Below the pieces are notes generated by a model that saw only the letters and a list, made by a program, of their open reading frames with translations, did no database searches and was not told the origin of the DNA. Below are positions 9,518 through 19,403 of a stretch of 32,793 nt of DNA, piece after piece. Origin of the DNA: Chara braunii (taxonomy: Eukaryota > Streptophyta > Charophyceae > Charales > Characeae); assembly GCA_003427395.1 (NCBI GenBank), contig BFEA01000240.1, positions 1,900,632 to 1,933,424 on the forward strand. The letters run 5' to 3'. Each line of letters starts with the position of its first letter. The first letter of the stretch is position 1. The translations under genes were made by a program, and so were the position numbers.

Positions 9518-10195
9518 CTAGAGGGTCCTACTGAAAACTAGTATATCATCTAAATAGACTACTGCAACTTGTAACCACGGTCTGAAAAGATCATTCATAA
9601 AACGCTGAAAGGTGGCTGGCGCGTTGGTTAGTCCGAAGGGCATCACGATGAACTCATAGTGCCCATATCTAGTCCGGAACGCAGTCTTGTACTGGTCATC
9701 ATGATGGACTTCTATCTGATGATAACCGGACTTCAAATCTATTTTTGAAAAATACTTGCAACCCTGCACCCGATCTAAAAGATCGTCTATCCTGGGCAGC
9801 GGCTCAGCATTCTTCACAGTAATCGCATTTAAACCCCTATAGTCTATACACATACGAAGCTCTCCTTCCTTCTTGGGGACAAACAGGATTGGTACTCCAA
9901 AAGAAGACGAACTGGGCCTGATCCAACCTTTCTCGAGGAGCTCGTCTAATTGCTTGCATAGCTCCTCTAACTCTCTAGGGGACATCCTGTAGACTGCTCC
10001 CTTAGGAGTCCTTCTGCCCGGCTCTATCTCTATCCTGTGCTGGGTGGGTCGCGACACTACTCCTGTCGGCGACTCAGTCAAATCTTTGAATTCCTCCAGC
10101 AGCTTGGCAATGGTTGGGTCTGTGGAACTATCTCCTTCCTTAGCCTCAGTGACAGGCCTCACATACACTACGAAGACCGGACACATGAAACAGGC
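9518..10195 (-). pseudogene. pol: Pol of retroelement 1: reverse transcriptase
   Basis: The open frame begins at 10240, but only from about 10195 does it read like the family ([15 protein letters not shown]). Fingers and palm motifs follow in order: [74 protein letters not shown], and the catalytic YLDD box at about residue 229 of the full frame. The YLDD aspartates bind the metal ions of DNA synthesis. The frame ends eight residues after YLDD at an in-frame TAG (9518-9520). The reading continues in the same frame into the RT thumb and RNase H, so one base change accounts for this break. Confidence 0.9.
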
Positions 10196-10369
10196 GGGCA
10201 GTCTTAACCTCGCCTGACGGACTAGGGAGCCTACACTCATGCTCTCTCAAGTGGAGTGTGGCCCCTGCTGCTTCTCCCCAATCCATTCCTAACTCTATGT
10301 CGAAAGGAAGGTCATCCTGAACGAGGAGAGTTAGGGAATGAAGATCTTTCTCCACCTTTCCATCTTTCT
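10146..10369 (-). pseudogene. pol: Pol of retroelement 1: protease end / linker, frameshifted
   Basis: Between the protease and reverse transcriptase frames, the family-like sequence lies in another frame (10146-10355: LTLLVQDDLPFDIELGMDWG). The motif resembles the late protease segment D-ILGMDWL of gypsy elements. Because protease and RT are in one frame while this piece is in another, two compensating frameshifts, near 10370 and near 10180, must be present. Confidence 0.65.
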
Positions 10370-10854
10370 CTAGGCGAAGGTACGCCGCATCGTGCAGTTG
10401 TCTGAGAGGACACTGACTATGGGGTCTGCCAACTTTTGGACTTTTAATCCTAGCCTCAACTTCTTCAGCGCCCTACGGCTAATGTAACTGCGGATGGCCC
10501 TTGAGTCTATAAGGGCCCCTACTTTGCTTCTAAACACCTCTACATCTACCAAGATCAGCTGTCCCTTACTCTCCTTCCTCATTTTGGCCCAGGCTGGCAT
10601 CCTCTCCTTCAACTCTTCTGCCACACCTGTGAGGGACGTACCTATAGGGACGCTAACACAAGCAGCCTCTTGACAACTAGCTAGGCACGGGCCTGCAACC
10701 TCTGCCATAGGCTCATGTGGTTTGGGAGTTTCCTGTGTGCGCGCGCTCGCTTCCCCACATGGCCTTAAAGTAGGGGCAGTTGCGACCCCTACTGGCGGCT
10801 GCCTTTTGACTGCTGAGCAGCCCATCGGGCCTGTCTGTACTGAGGACAAAATTT
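10370..10854 (-). pseudogene. pol: Pol of retroelement 1: aspartic protease with damaged site
   Basis: A retropepsin-like protease segment. The core reads DVEVFRSKVGALIDSRAIRS. In the family the catalytic loop is D-S/T-G followed by A-T. Here D115 and S116 are kept, but the glycine is R117 and the threonine is isoleucine, two changes expected to abolish activity. Residues before about 90 are a proline/serine-rich linker. The frame opens after a TAA at about 10855 and overlaps the end of Gag by about 60 bases in the -1 frame. It ends at a TAG (10370-10372) caused by a frameshift. The enzyme would normally cut the Gag-Pol polyprotein. Confidence 0.8.
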
Positions 10855-12765
10855 AATTACGTGGGCCGGGTCACCACAAACCACGCATTGACCCAAGTTC
10901 ACGCGTTCTTGCCATACGCGCTGGTCCAAGCCCAAGTCTTCCCAGGGCTTGCCCTGTGGCAAGCCTGGGTGCCATCCTCCTTGAGGTGGCCTTCCACCTC
11001 GTCGCTGTGGGGACCGACAAGAACCTTGGCGATTTGGCGGGGGACCTTGACCCCTACCTCCCACTTGGCGGTTCCCTTGTCCGCCAACCCCCTGTGCACC
11101 CGATCCTCGGCCTCCCATGGCCTGGCCCCTTTGGCCCTGGCCTCCTCCTCTACCTTGCGGCCTCCCTCCAGCCGTGACAGCCGCATAAGACGTCCCTTGC
11201 CCTACGCTGCTATCATCCTCCTCTAACCCCCACTCAATCTCACTGTAGGGGATCTCATCTGTACCACCCTCGTCTAACGTGAGGATCATATGATCCTTGG
11301 CCCTCACTTGGCCAGAGATGGTACAACCCTTCCACTTCTTTCCTTTGTCCAAGTCCTTGTGCCAGAAAGTGGACACTGGCATGGACTTTGACTCATATAG
11401 GACCACTTCTCTACTCAGCATATCATAGGTGATGTCGGCCTGTTGAGACTTCTCAAAGAAATGCCCACGCAGGGGCTCGGGCATGGCACGATAAAACAAT
11501 TGGACCAACTGGGGCTCAGTGACCCCGTGGTCTGGGACGGCTACCAAGTCGTCCATAACGCCCTTGAGTGCTCTTGCACTCCTCCACTGTCGTGAGTGGA
11601 TCGTTTGTAACTTATCAGAGGCTCTAACGCCTCTCGTTGGGTCAGCAAATCTCTCTCTCACGACTTTAAAGAATTGAGGAAGGGTGTTGATCTTAGAATA
11701 TGCAACCATGTTGTTTTCACAACTGGCTGCGCGCGCAAGAGATCTGGCAAAACTGACTGCTTTAAGGGCCTGGAAGGCGACGAGGACTTGCTCCTCAGTC
11801 AGGATGTGCTGTAAGTATACGTAACTGTTCACACTAGCCTCCCAGTTATCAAAATTTTCTTCCTTCTTCCCTCCATACGCATCGGGGAATTTAAGCTTGA
11901 TAGGCTCCTCACGGGGCCTGACCTCACCCTCTACAGCGGCTATTGCTTTGGCACCCTCAATGGCGCTTTCGCATAACTTTCCCACGCTGTCTCTCAGTCG
12001 CCTAACTTCGCCTCCAACATGGGTAACCATGTCACACGCGAAATCTCTAAACCCTGACCGCATGGCACTCAACGCTACATCCTGGCTCCAGCTTGCCTGG
12101 CGCTCCTCCATCCAGGCCGCACTCAACACTTCCAGATACCCCAACACCTTGTCCATTTTGGCAGAGATGTATGGCTGCGCCTGGACCTCTTGTCGACAAT
12201 CTCTCACTTTTGCCACCTCTTCGGTCAGCCTATTAACCTCATCCCTCCTTCTCTTCTTCTCCCTCTTCATTCGCAATTTCGATTCCAACTTCTTCTCCTC
12301 TTCTCTTTCTCGCCGTTCCAGAGGGTCCTCCATCGCTGCTAGCTCACTAGCTAACACATCCCTCTCGTCCTGGGGGACATAAAACTCTGCCTCCTCGTCT
12401 TCCCCCAACGATAAATTAGCAATCCACTCACTTGTTTTCTTCTCCATTGCGGCATCCTCATTTACCATGCCACTGCTTTCTCCTCTCTCTTCTATACGGC
12501 TTCTCCCTTTGGCTTCTTCTGGTGCTGCTTCCTCTTCGGCAACTTTTCTCTTTTCTTTCTCCTCCTGCTGAATCCTCATCATCTCTTCCTCCAATTTCTT
12601 CCTCTTCGCCGCCTGTTCCTCTGCAATCGCCTTCAACTTCCTTTCCTTATTTTCTCTCACTAAGGCGACCATCTTCTCTTGTTGCTCCTGGGTGTAGAGG
12701 CCAGTGCTCTTCCCACTACGGGTCTCAACCATGGTGTCGGTGTACAACCGGATTAATGGTTCCAA
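10789..12765 (-). CDS. gag: Gag polyprotein of retroelement 1
   Basis: An uninterrupted 658-codon frame. The probable natural start is the second methionine (codon 12, at 12732), giving MVETRSGKST, an N-terminus I remember from Chara Gag-like proteins (unchecked). Residues about 20-75 and 130-190 are Lys/Glu/Arg-rich and likely coiled coils. The retrotransposon Gag capsid domain spans roughly 285-460 (IKLKFPDAYGGKKEENFDNW through EVVLYESK). A Gly/Arg/Gln-rich stretch follows (about 540-600), and then a CCHC zinc knuckle, C627-x2-C630-x4-H635-x4-C640, which would bind genomic RNA. Gag forms the virus-like particle around the element RNA. It is the only intact frame of the element. Antisense open frames over it are shadows of its biased composition. 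Confidence 0.92.
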   Translation of the reverse strand: MEPLIRLYTDTMVETRSGKSTGLYTQEQQEKMVALVRENKERKLKAIAEEQAAKRKKLEEEMMRIQQEEKEKRKVAEEEAAPEEAKGRSRIEERGESSGMVNEDAAMEKKTSEWIANLSLGEDEEAEFYVPQDERDVLASELAAMEDPLERREREEEKKLESKLRMKREKKRRRDEVNRLTEEVAKVRDCRQEVQAQPYISAKMDKVLGYLEVLSAAWMEERQASWSQDVALSAMRSGFRDFACDMVTHVGGEVRRLRDSVGKLCESAIEGAKAIAAVEGEVRPREEPIKLKFPDAYGGKKEENFDNWEASVNSYVYLQHILTEEQVLVAFQALKAVSFARSLARAASCENNMVAYSKINTLPQFFKVVRERFADPTRGVRASDKLQTIHSRQWRSARALKGVMDDLVAVPDHGVTEPQLVQLFYRAMPEPLRGHFFEKSQQADITYDMLSREVVLYESKSMPVSTFWHKDLDKGKKWKGCTISGQVRAKDHMILTLDEGGTDEIPYSEIEWGLEEDDSSVGQGTSYAAVTAGGRPQGRGGGQGQRGQAMGGRGSGAQGVGGQGNRQVGGRGQGPPPNRQGSCRSPQRRGGRPPQGGWHPGLPQGKPWEDLGLDQRVWQERVNLGQCVVCGDPAHVIKFCPQYRQARWAAQQSKGSRQ

Positions 12766-13344
12766 ACCTCACCACGTAGACTCTAACCCCTGACTGACAA
12801 ACCTATTGACTCAATCTAAGACTCACAAAATCCGAACAGGGATCCTGCCAAGTAGGGTCTCTAGCCTAGACCTACACTATGGTTATCACTACTAGACCTG
12901 TTGCTGATCAGGAGGCATTTAAGGAGATCCCCCGTAACTCCTCAGGAATTATTTAACGTTGCAAACAGGATGACACGATCAGCAGGTCTCTCAACACTTA
13001 GACGGCCTGTTGTGCAGCCCACAACTCGGATTTTGGGCCTACCGTGCCACACCCAGCAGCCCGCCGGTCAGTACCGGTCCTTGGGAGGGTTCGTGTCCAC
13101 CGGGACAGTCGAGTCGTCAGACACAGTCTTTGGCCCTACTCAGCCTGTGTGGGTTTGGTCAACAAGCCCCTATCCTTCATCCACAGAGTACTATCACCTA
13201 AACAGAAGAGACTCAATGTAGAAAGAAGAGACAGACAGACAGACTGGACTCAGCCAGTACCACAGGGTGTGTGCACATCCATAGGGCGAGGGATAGGCTG
13301 AAGGCTTGGCGAGATTATACCAGCTCCAACTTGGTGAAACTCGT

Positions 13345-13472
13345 GGTCAATGGTCTTGGTCAACGCCGGTCAACGCTGCGGTCATCTCTCGATCAACCCC
13401 CGGTCAACTCTGGTGAAGCCCCGGTCAACGCCGGTCAACTCCCGGTCAACCGTGGTCAACGGCTCCGGTCAA
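13345..13472 (-). promoter_or_regulatory. Array of nine GGTCAA (W-box-like TTGACC) motifs
   Basis: Nine GGTCAA hexamers occur within 128 bases, seven of them as CCGGTCAAC or TGGTCAAC. On the element's coding strand each reads TTGACC, the core of the W-box bound by WRKY transcription factors in green plants. They lie upstream of Gag, where an LTR promoter or enhancer is expected. The unit repeats irregularly (spacing 8-40 bases), so it is not a simple satellite. A regulatory role is inferred only from the motif. Confidence 0.5.
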
Positions 13473-13772
13473 CTCCCCGGCTATGGCGGCCGGCTTCCTC
13501 TTCGTCACCACCCTTCACCTTCCTTCTCTCCACCTCGCCTCTTCCTTCTACACCTTGACTGTCTGCGTTCTCTTTTTTTTTTTTTTTTTGATTGTCTCTC
13601 TCTTCACCTCTCGGCTATGGCTTCCCTCACTCTGTTCGGTCTCTCCCCCTCTGTCCTCTCTCACCCTCCTTCGTTACTCCGTGGTGACGCTTCACGGCTA
13701 TGGCCGCTATCTTCTTCTTCGTGGGACTGCACGACACACCTCACAGGTTCGTAACAACCAAACTTGTATCGC

Positions 13773-13775
<3 letters not shown>

Positions 13776-13810
<35 letters not shown>

Positions 13811-13880
13811 CCGTAGCGATATCTCCAGCGCAGCAGGTACGTAGTAAAGGTACGTAGTAACCCAATCTTGTATGGCTCAA

Positions 13881-13966
<86 letters not shown>
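13776..13966. repeat. Two (TC)n microsatellites bordering the gap
   Basis: TC repeats at 13776-13809 and 13885-13966; the second runs directly into the N gap, which probably exists because the repeat could not be assembled. Serine/leucine-rich frames through them are artefacts. Confidence 0.95.
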
Positions 13967-14466
13967 NNNNNNNNNNNNNNNNNNNNNNNNNNNNNNNNNN
14001 NNNNNNNNNNNNNNNNNNNNNNNNNNNNNNNNNNNNNNNNNNNNNNNNNNNNNNNNNNNNNNNNNNNNNNNNNNNNNNNNNNNNNNNNNNNNNNNNNNNN
14101 NNNNNNNNNNNNNNNNNNNNNNNNNNNNNNNNNNNNNNNNNNNNNNNNNNNNNNNNNNNNNNNNNNNNNNNNNNNNNNNNNNNNNNNNNNNNNNNNNNNN
14201 NNNNNNNNNNNNNNNNNNNNNNNNNNNNNNNNNNNNNNNNNNNNNNNNNNNNNNNNNNNNNNNNNNNNNNNNNNNNNNNNNNNNNNNNNNNNNNNNNNNN
14301 NNNNNNNNNNNNNNNNNNNNNNNNNNNNNNNNNNNNNNNNNNNNNNNNNNNNNNNNNNNNNNNNNNNNNNNNNNNNNNNNNNNNNNNNNNNNNNNNNNNN
14401 NNNNNNNNNNNNNNNNNNNNNNNNNNNNNNNNNNNNNNNNNNNNNNNNNNNNNNNNNNNNNNNNNN
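13967..14466. other. Assembly gap, exactly 500 N
   Basis: Five hundred Ns, a round number suggesting a nominal gap size. It interrupts the 5' LTR of retroelement 1. Confidence 0.98.
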
Positions 14467-14468
14467 CA

Positions 14469-15086
14469 CTACACACTAACTCTAGCTATGGCGGCTATGG
14501 CCGCAACTACCCTATCGCTATGCTACGCTCCTCTCTCACGCCCACTTCAGCTCCGGGCTCACTGCAGACTTCCTTGCACAAGTCGCTGTGGCAGCGCTTC
14601 CGCATGGCTCACGCAGGAATGAATGAATGGCTGGGCGCTGCCTGTTGATTTATACTTCTGAAACTCGTTGGTCTGCCCTCTTCCATCGGCCCATGGTGCT
14701 CACAGTCCCTCGTGGTACTTGCTGGACCGGACTGGGACTGACTGGACCTTACCGCTGACTGAATGGGGACTCACTGCTAACCTACCGGAGTCGTACTGCA
14801 ATTGCACGGCAGTTTAGTCCACCACTTGACTCACCACTTGCCCACGTGCTGACCTTCTAGAAGGACTACAGCTAAGACTTTTGGAACTCAGACTTCTATT
14901 CTACAGATCTACAGATCGAACCCCTGCTACCTACGGACCTATGACAACCTACCAACTGTTTACGAATACACAGGTCACAGGTTCAACTCTCGGGTCTACA
15001 CAGGTACTGTACACAGGTAGGGCAAGGTCTAGGGATCGAACCCTGGGATCTGAGTCTGCTACTGCAAAGAGGTGAAAACCGTTTCA
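14469..15086 (-). repeat. 5' LTR of retroelement 1 (outer part)
   Basis: About 98% identical to 6572-7196. On the minus strand it begins TGAAACGG at 15086, the outer end of the element; the sequence beyond is CGACGAAATATG. Its inner part is lost in the gap. No matching target-site duplication could be confirmed on the left side. Confidence 0.88.
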
Positions 15087-15386
15087 CGACGAAATATGTG
15101 TTTTTTGTCCTGATTGAGCAGTGTGAATGCGCTTTTCGAGAACATGTAGAATCCACCTTTTCTTTGTCTTCGGAAACTTGGAAGTTCAGTTGGGGTTGGG
15201 GTGGGAGAGAGGTGCTGGATGTTGGCTTGGGTTGGGGTTCTGAAGCTCTAGGGTGGAAGGGGAAAAGGTGGTGGATAGAGGAGGGAGTAGCTGGGAAGAA
15301 AGGGGGGTGATTGCAGAATCAAGGGGGGGGGGGCGAGGGACTGGAAAAATAAACGGCGGATGTAACGCTGGGGTGGAAGGGGGAGA
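15087..15386. other. Spacer between retroelements, G-rich
   Basis: About 300 bases of host or older repeat DNA. From 15185 onward it is strongly G-rich, with repeated GGGTTGGGG-type runs and a 10-G run near 15327, so it could form G-quadruplexes. No gene seen; the short frames on both strands reflect composition. Confidence 0.6.
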
Positions 15387-15390
15387 CACG

Positions 15391-16374
15391 TGCAATGGAC
15401 CCAGATCGTGAAGACACTTGTCAACAATGCAAGCCCAGATGAATATCAACCTACTGATGATTATCAATAATCATAATCGCGTCCAGATAGAATGAGATGA
15501 GAAAATCATACACAGATGAAGGAGAGAGGAGGGAGATTAGACTTAGGAAAGAATAAAAGACAATGCCCACTTCTGCTTCGGCCTCCCTCCTCAATCACCA
15601 CCTCAATAATCAATAATCTGAATGCGCATCTGAAGTTCTATCACAATGTGCAACGAGGCACGTTAATCAGTCCTCATCAGCGAGCTGGAGCAATGTCGAC
15701 TTCAAGATAATCAGGTACGTATCCACTATCGCCCCATAGTCATGACCTCCTCCCGAATGTCGTCGAAACAGAACAACAATACTAGTCGCATAGCCTCGCC
15801 ACGTTAACAATAATAATATACGTGGCAGCGGCCACGTCAGCGGCGGTGCGTGGCAGCTTCCACGTCAGCATGCCCAGAAGACAATTACAAGCCACCCACC
15901 ACGCCGAGCCAGCAGAGCGTCGCCGTAGTTTGCTCAGTTGCCAGCGTAGAGCCAACGTCCAACCAGCGTCGGAGCGTCGCGCTAGCGTTGTTGTCAACGC
16001 GTGAAGTCAGCATTGACGCAAGACAAAAATGTACTTCCAAGCGAAGAGGTGAACACTTATGTAGCGTTGACACGGGGTTTGGACCTCAGGTGCTGCATCC
16101 CTCGGCCGTCGAGATCTCAGCGCAAATGACGGCCCAGATTGGCCTGCAACAAAATTCCCTGTGGCCTTGATGCTGTTTGGGTACCTGCGCACAACAAGTG
16201 AGTGTATCCGACCAAGGGCTTGGGCACGGTATCTTTGACCTGACAGTTGACTTGGACCCTTGACTTTCCAGGGGGCAGTGCATGGTCGCACTGCCTGGCG
16301 CAGGCCGTGTTTGGCCTGTGTAGTCTGGGTGCAGTTTCGGGCCCCCAGACTGCTGCAGAACAGAGGTTACTACA
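15391..16374 (-). repeat. 3' LTR of retroelement 2
   Basis: 984 bases, paired with 22674-23647. On the minus strand it starts TGTAGTAACC at 16374 and ends ATTGCA at 15391. It contains ACGT-core boxes (GGCCACGTCAGC and TTCCACGTCAGC near 15830-15870), like the leader array. Integrase ends 39 bases before its start. The sequence just before it (GGGTCGGCAAGAA) is only weakly polypurine. Confidence 0.9.
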
Positions 16375-16413
16375 TTCTTGCCGACCCATATTCGAGTTCC
16401 ATTGCAGAAATAA

Positions 16414-17187
16414 TTAAGACCTTAACCCACGTTCATTAGCAGGCACAATGTCAGGAGCAGTTTCAAGTAATTCTCTTTTACTAAACCATTTGTCCTCAGA
16501 CGGAGACTGAGATTTGAAACCTACCTTGAACTGCTTTTGTGGACGTCCGTGTCCTCCTGTAAAAAAGAATCCATGTTCTATGATCCGATGTACTTCACAC
16601 CTGCCTTCCATTGATGGTGGAATCATAGGTGGTATGTTTGGAAACTTGTTTCCTTCTACATAGGGTAATAGTTTGGACGCGTGAAAAACAAGATACATTT
16701 TGAGGTGAGGGGGAATATCAATACGGTAAGATTGTCCCCCCGAATCCCCAATCACTTTGAGAACTTCCCAAGGTCGAAAATAGACAGGCAATAATTTTTG
16801 AGACACATCTTCTTCCAATGAAAACTCTTTGGACTTGACCCATACTAAATCACTTTCCTTGAATGTAGATGGTCGACGATGCTTGTTAGCTTGTTCAATA
16901 ATTTGGGTCTTAGTTTTCTTCAGATTTTCCTTTCCCTTTTTGATGTTTTCTTGAAACAATATTGCATATTCTCGGGTCCCTGGAGGTAACCTAAGGAACT
17001 GGTCCCTCGTCAATACATCAATGGGACGCTTAGGTTTCCACCCTTTATGTAGTGCGTTAGGTGTTCGTCCTGTAGAGGTATGAACACTACTATTATATGC
17101 ACTTGCGATCTTGGGTAAGTTTTCGTCCCAATCAATCTGATCGGGTCTCACATACATGCGCAAAAGTTGTTGACACAAACGGTTCAT
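16414..17187 (-). pseudogene. pol: Pol of retroelement 2: integrase C-terminus and chromodomain-like tail
   Basis: A 257-codon frame that starts just after the catalytic glutamate region (GQTEQ lies immediately upstream, partly in other frames). It carries LLRMYVRPDQIDWDENLPK, the VWVKSKEF and VFHASKLLPYV motifs, then the chromodomain-like segment (CEVHRIIEHG, then KWFSKRELLETAPDIV) in one continuous frame. In this element integrase tail and chromodomain are fused in frame, which shows that the break between them in retroelement 1 is secondary. Confidence 0.85.
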
Positions 17188-17345
17188 CTGTTCAGTCTGG
17201 CCATTCTTTCAGGAGGCCAGTCGTGTGCCATATGCTTCCATAAGCTTTTGCCATGGCATACTTGTGAACCTGACATCGCGATCAGACACAATAGACTCAG
17301 GAAAACCATACATCGTCACCCATCGCATCTGGTGAGACTCATAAA
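17188..17345 (-). pseudogene. pol: Deleted integrase core of retroelement 2
   Basis: Between the SIDFM motif (first catalytic D) and the C-terminal frame only about 155 bases remain, where retroelement 1 has about 300. Translation in shifting frames still shows SIVSDRD.RFTS (second catalytic D region) and NGQTEQMNR (E region), but about 40-45 codons after SIDFM are missing. The enzyme core is therefore destroyed. Confidence 0.75.
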
Positions 17346-17834
17346 ATCAATCGAGATGGACTCACCTGGTTCGCTAGGAATTGGTAATGGTTTCAGAAGA
17401 CCAAGTGGATTCTCATGCAAAGGTTTGTTTCTCTGACACACCAGACATGTAAAAACATAAGTTAGTACGTCTTCTTTCAATCCCTTCCATTCGAAACGTT
17501 CCCTAACCTCACCGTAAGTTTTCTTTAAACCAAAATGACCCTCAGTGTCGTGACATTCCCCAATCAACAGACTTTTCATTTCTTCCTTGTGGGGAATACA
17601 CAATCTTTGTTCAGTTTGGTCTGGCAAGAAAAACAAACCATCAGTTATTTTATAGTTGGGAAGTAAAGTTGGGTCTTTCGCAAGGACATACATGATAGGT
17701 TTCCAGATAGGGTCAGTAGCATAGCCTTGACGAATTTTATCGTTCACATCATTCCCAACATCTAAGTATGAGACAATAGTACCAAAGAAATCACATCGTC
17801 TGGACAACGCATCTGCAACCACATTAGACTTCAA
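17316..17834 (-). pseudogene. pol: Pol of retroelement 2: RNase H end and integrase zinc finger
   Basis: Begins at the last RNase H motif (VVADALSRR) and continues through the linker to the integrase HHCC zinc finger (TEGHFGLKKT, then CLVCQRNK), ending shortly after SIDFM where the core is deleted. About 10-15 residues that should connect it to the preceding RNase H frame are missing, so there is a small deletion plus frameshift near 17830. Confidence 0.85.
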
Positions 17835-18400
17835 TGAATGCAGACCATCGTACTAACTTATCGGAGAGTTTAGGCTGTGTCTTTATCCACTCCAGTGTTA
17901 AGTGGTCTGAGTACACAGTGAAGTGTCTCCCTAACAAGTAGTGCTTCCATGTGTCCAACGCATAGACTAAGGCATATAATTCCCTTTCATAAGTGGAGTT
18001 AGCGACCTTTTCCAATGGTAATCGTGCAAACATAAATTCGATGGGTCTATAACCCTTATCATCGTTCTGTTGAAGGACTGTGTCAATCCTGTATCGACTT
18101 GCATCAGTAGTGACAATGAAGGGAAGTGATGGATCAATAATTTTCTGAATAGGATAGTGAGTCAAAGCATTCTTTATCTTCTTGAAGGAAAGACTCACAA
18201 TCTTTGTCCCACAGCCAGATAGTGGCTTTCTTTAACAACCTTCTCATTGGTGCGGCAATTAGTGAGAAGTTTCTAACAAACTTTCTATAATAGCTTGCCA
18301 AACGAAGGAAAGATCGTAGTTCAATTACAGACTTAGGTCGTGGCCAATCTCGAATTGCGGATATTTTTTTTTCTTCTGGCCTTAGGCCATCTTCGTTCAC
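17824..18400 (-). pseudogene. pol: Pol of retroelement 2: RT thumb and RNase H, frameshifted
   Basis: Two overlapping frames. 18134-18400 holds the RT thumb (NEDGLRPEEKKISAIRDWP, then SYYRKFVRNFSLIAAP). 17824-18198 holds RNase H (FIVTTDASRYRIDTVLQQ, STYERELYAL, VYSDHLTLEW). The frame change lies near 18190. In RNase H the glycines after TTDAS seen in retroelement 1 (YGIGAVL) are replaced (YRIDTVL), a further sign of decay. Confidence 0.85.
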
Positions 18401-18428
18401 TATATGTCCTAAGTATAAGACTTCAAAC

Positions 18429-19403
18429 TTAGCGAACTCGAGACTTCTTTGAGTTTATCTTGAAATTGCCTTCTCGGAGTTTACCTAAGACTAGACGAAG
18501 ATGTTTCTCGTGATCTACTAGTGTTTTACTATATACTAGAATGTCATCGAGATAGACAATAACGAACAGATCCAACCATTGACGAAACAATTCATTCATT
18601 GACCGTTGGAATATCGCAGGGGCATTTGTCAATCCGAAAGGCATTACCATGAACCCGTAATGGCCATACCTTGTCCAGAATGCAGTCTTGTGTTGATCCG
18701 CGGGTTCCACCTCGATCTGATGGTACCTAGACTTCAGATCAATCTTACTAAAATACTTGCAACCCTGCAGCTGATCAAGTAAGTCGTCAATGCAAGGAAG
18801 CGGTTCGGCATTCTTGACAGTGACGACATTCAACCCTCGATAGTTAATACATAGACGCAATTCACCTTCCTTTTTGGGCACAAACAAGATAGGTGCACCG
18901 TAGGGAGATGAGGTAGGGCGAATCCATCCCTTGTCAGTAAGGTCCTGCAGTTGTTTCTTTAATTCCTCAAGTTCCTTGGAAGACGTTCGATATATGGGGC
19001 CCTTAGGAATCTTGCTACCCAGAATGATTTCAGTAGTGTGCTTGATAACACGTTGTGTGATTCCAGTGGGTTCAGTCTGCAGATCCTTAAACTAAAAAAA
19101 AAGACTTTCAATAGTTGGAGGGCAGAAAGAAGAAGACTCACCAACTTTCTTTACCAACACCATCATAACTTCCTGTTCCAACTTCTTTGAAACCATGGAT
19201 CGAAAAGTTGGGTAACTTATACAACAAAAAGACAAACTAAGGTCAGAGCAAGACTTATGATATAACTTGATAGGTTTCATTTCAGATTGTGCATCCTTAA
19301 GTTGCACAACCTTGCCTTTGAAATCAATATTTGAGGAAAGACAACTCATGCATAATCTTCTTTCCTTCCCTAGTTCTAAACTGACACTTAATACGATCAA
19401 CAT
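18429..19403 (-). pseudogene. pol: Pol of retroelement 2: reverse transcriptase with amber codon
   Basis: The RT frame is open from 19091 to 18429. It carries [39 protein letters not shown], the palm motifs, and [11 protein letters not shown]. Near 18440 it shifts frame after FKINSKK. At 19092-19094 an in-frame TAG follows a 9-T run, within the position where retroelement 1 has LLEEFKDL. The upstream open stretch (19095-19403) is in the same frame; its lower part (ending TIESLFF) belongs to the protease-RT linker, but its upper part has little similarity and probably contains an earlier deletion. The [10 protein letters not shown] and NAPAIFQ motifs show extra missense changes. Confidence 0.85.

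Larger units (their letters stand above)
12766..13966 (-). promoter_or_regulatory. 5' leader / inner 5' LTR of retroelement 1
   Basis: Sequence between the Gag start and the N gap on the minus strand. It should contain the primer-binding site and the inner edge of the 5' LTR, but I could not find a convincing tRNA-complementary site. It holds a cluster of nine GGTCAA boxes (13345-13472), two CT microsatellites, and a tandem repeat of a roughly 40-base unit (about 13748-13784 and 13847-13890, both with the pattern CGTA.TAAC, then CTTGTAT.GCTCA). Plus-strand open frames here are low-complexity and not genes. Confidence 0.55.
6572..15086 (-). mobile_element. Retroelement 1: Ty3/gypsy LTR retrotransposon, chromodomain-type
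   Basis: On the minus strand the order is 5' LTR, leader, Gag, protease, reverse transcriptase, RNase H, integrase, chromodomain-like tail, 3' LTR. Integrase after RNase H defines Ty3/gypsy, and the chromodomain-like tail places it near chromoviruses. The LTR parts that can be compared (6572-7196 and 14469-15086) differ at about 11 bases plus two small indels, about 98% identity, so the insertion is fairly young. Pol is nevertheless broken by one amber codon, frameshifts near 10370, 10180, 8455 and 7445, and a damaged protease site, so this copy cannot move by itself. The element's right edge is 15086. The left edge is uncertain because the outer part of the 3' LTR has no visible partner. Confidence 0.93.

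Noticed and set aside
10861-12779. Plus-strand frames opposite Gag (up to 161 codons)
   Set aside because: Antisense shadows of the compositionally biased Gag frame.
13257-13322. Primer-binding site of retroelement 1 (AGTACCA near 13257 or TATACCA near 13315)
   Set aside because: Neither matches a known tRNA 3' end beyond ACCA, and no LTR edge starting TG can be confirmed next to them.
13868-14648. Frames of about 200-260 codons spanning the N gap
   Set aside because: They consist of CT repeats and Ns.
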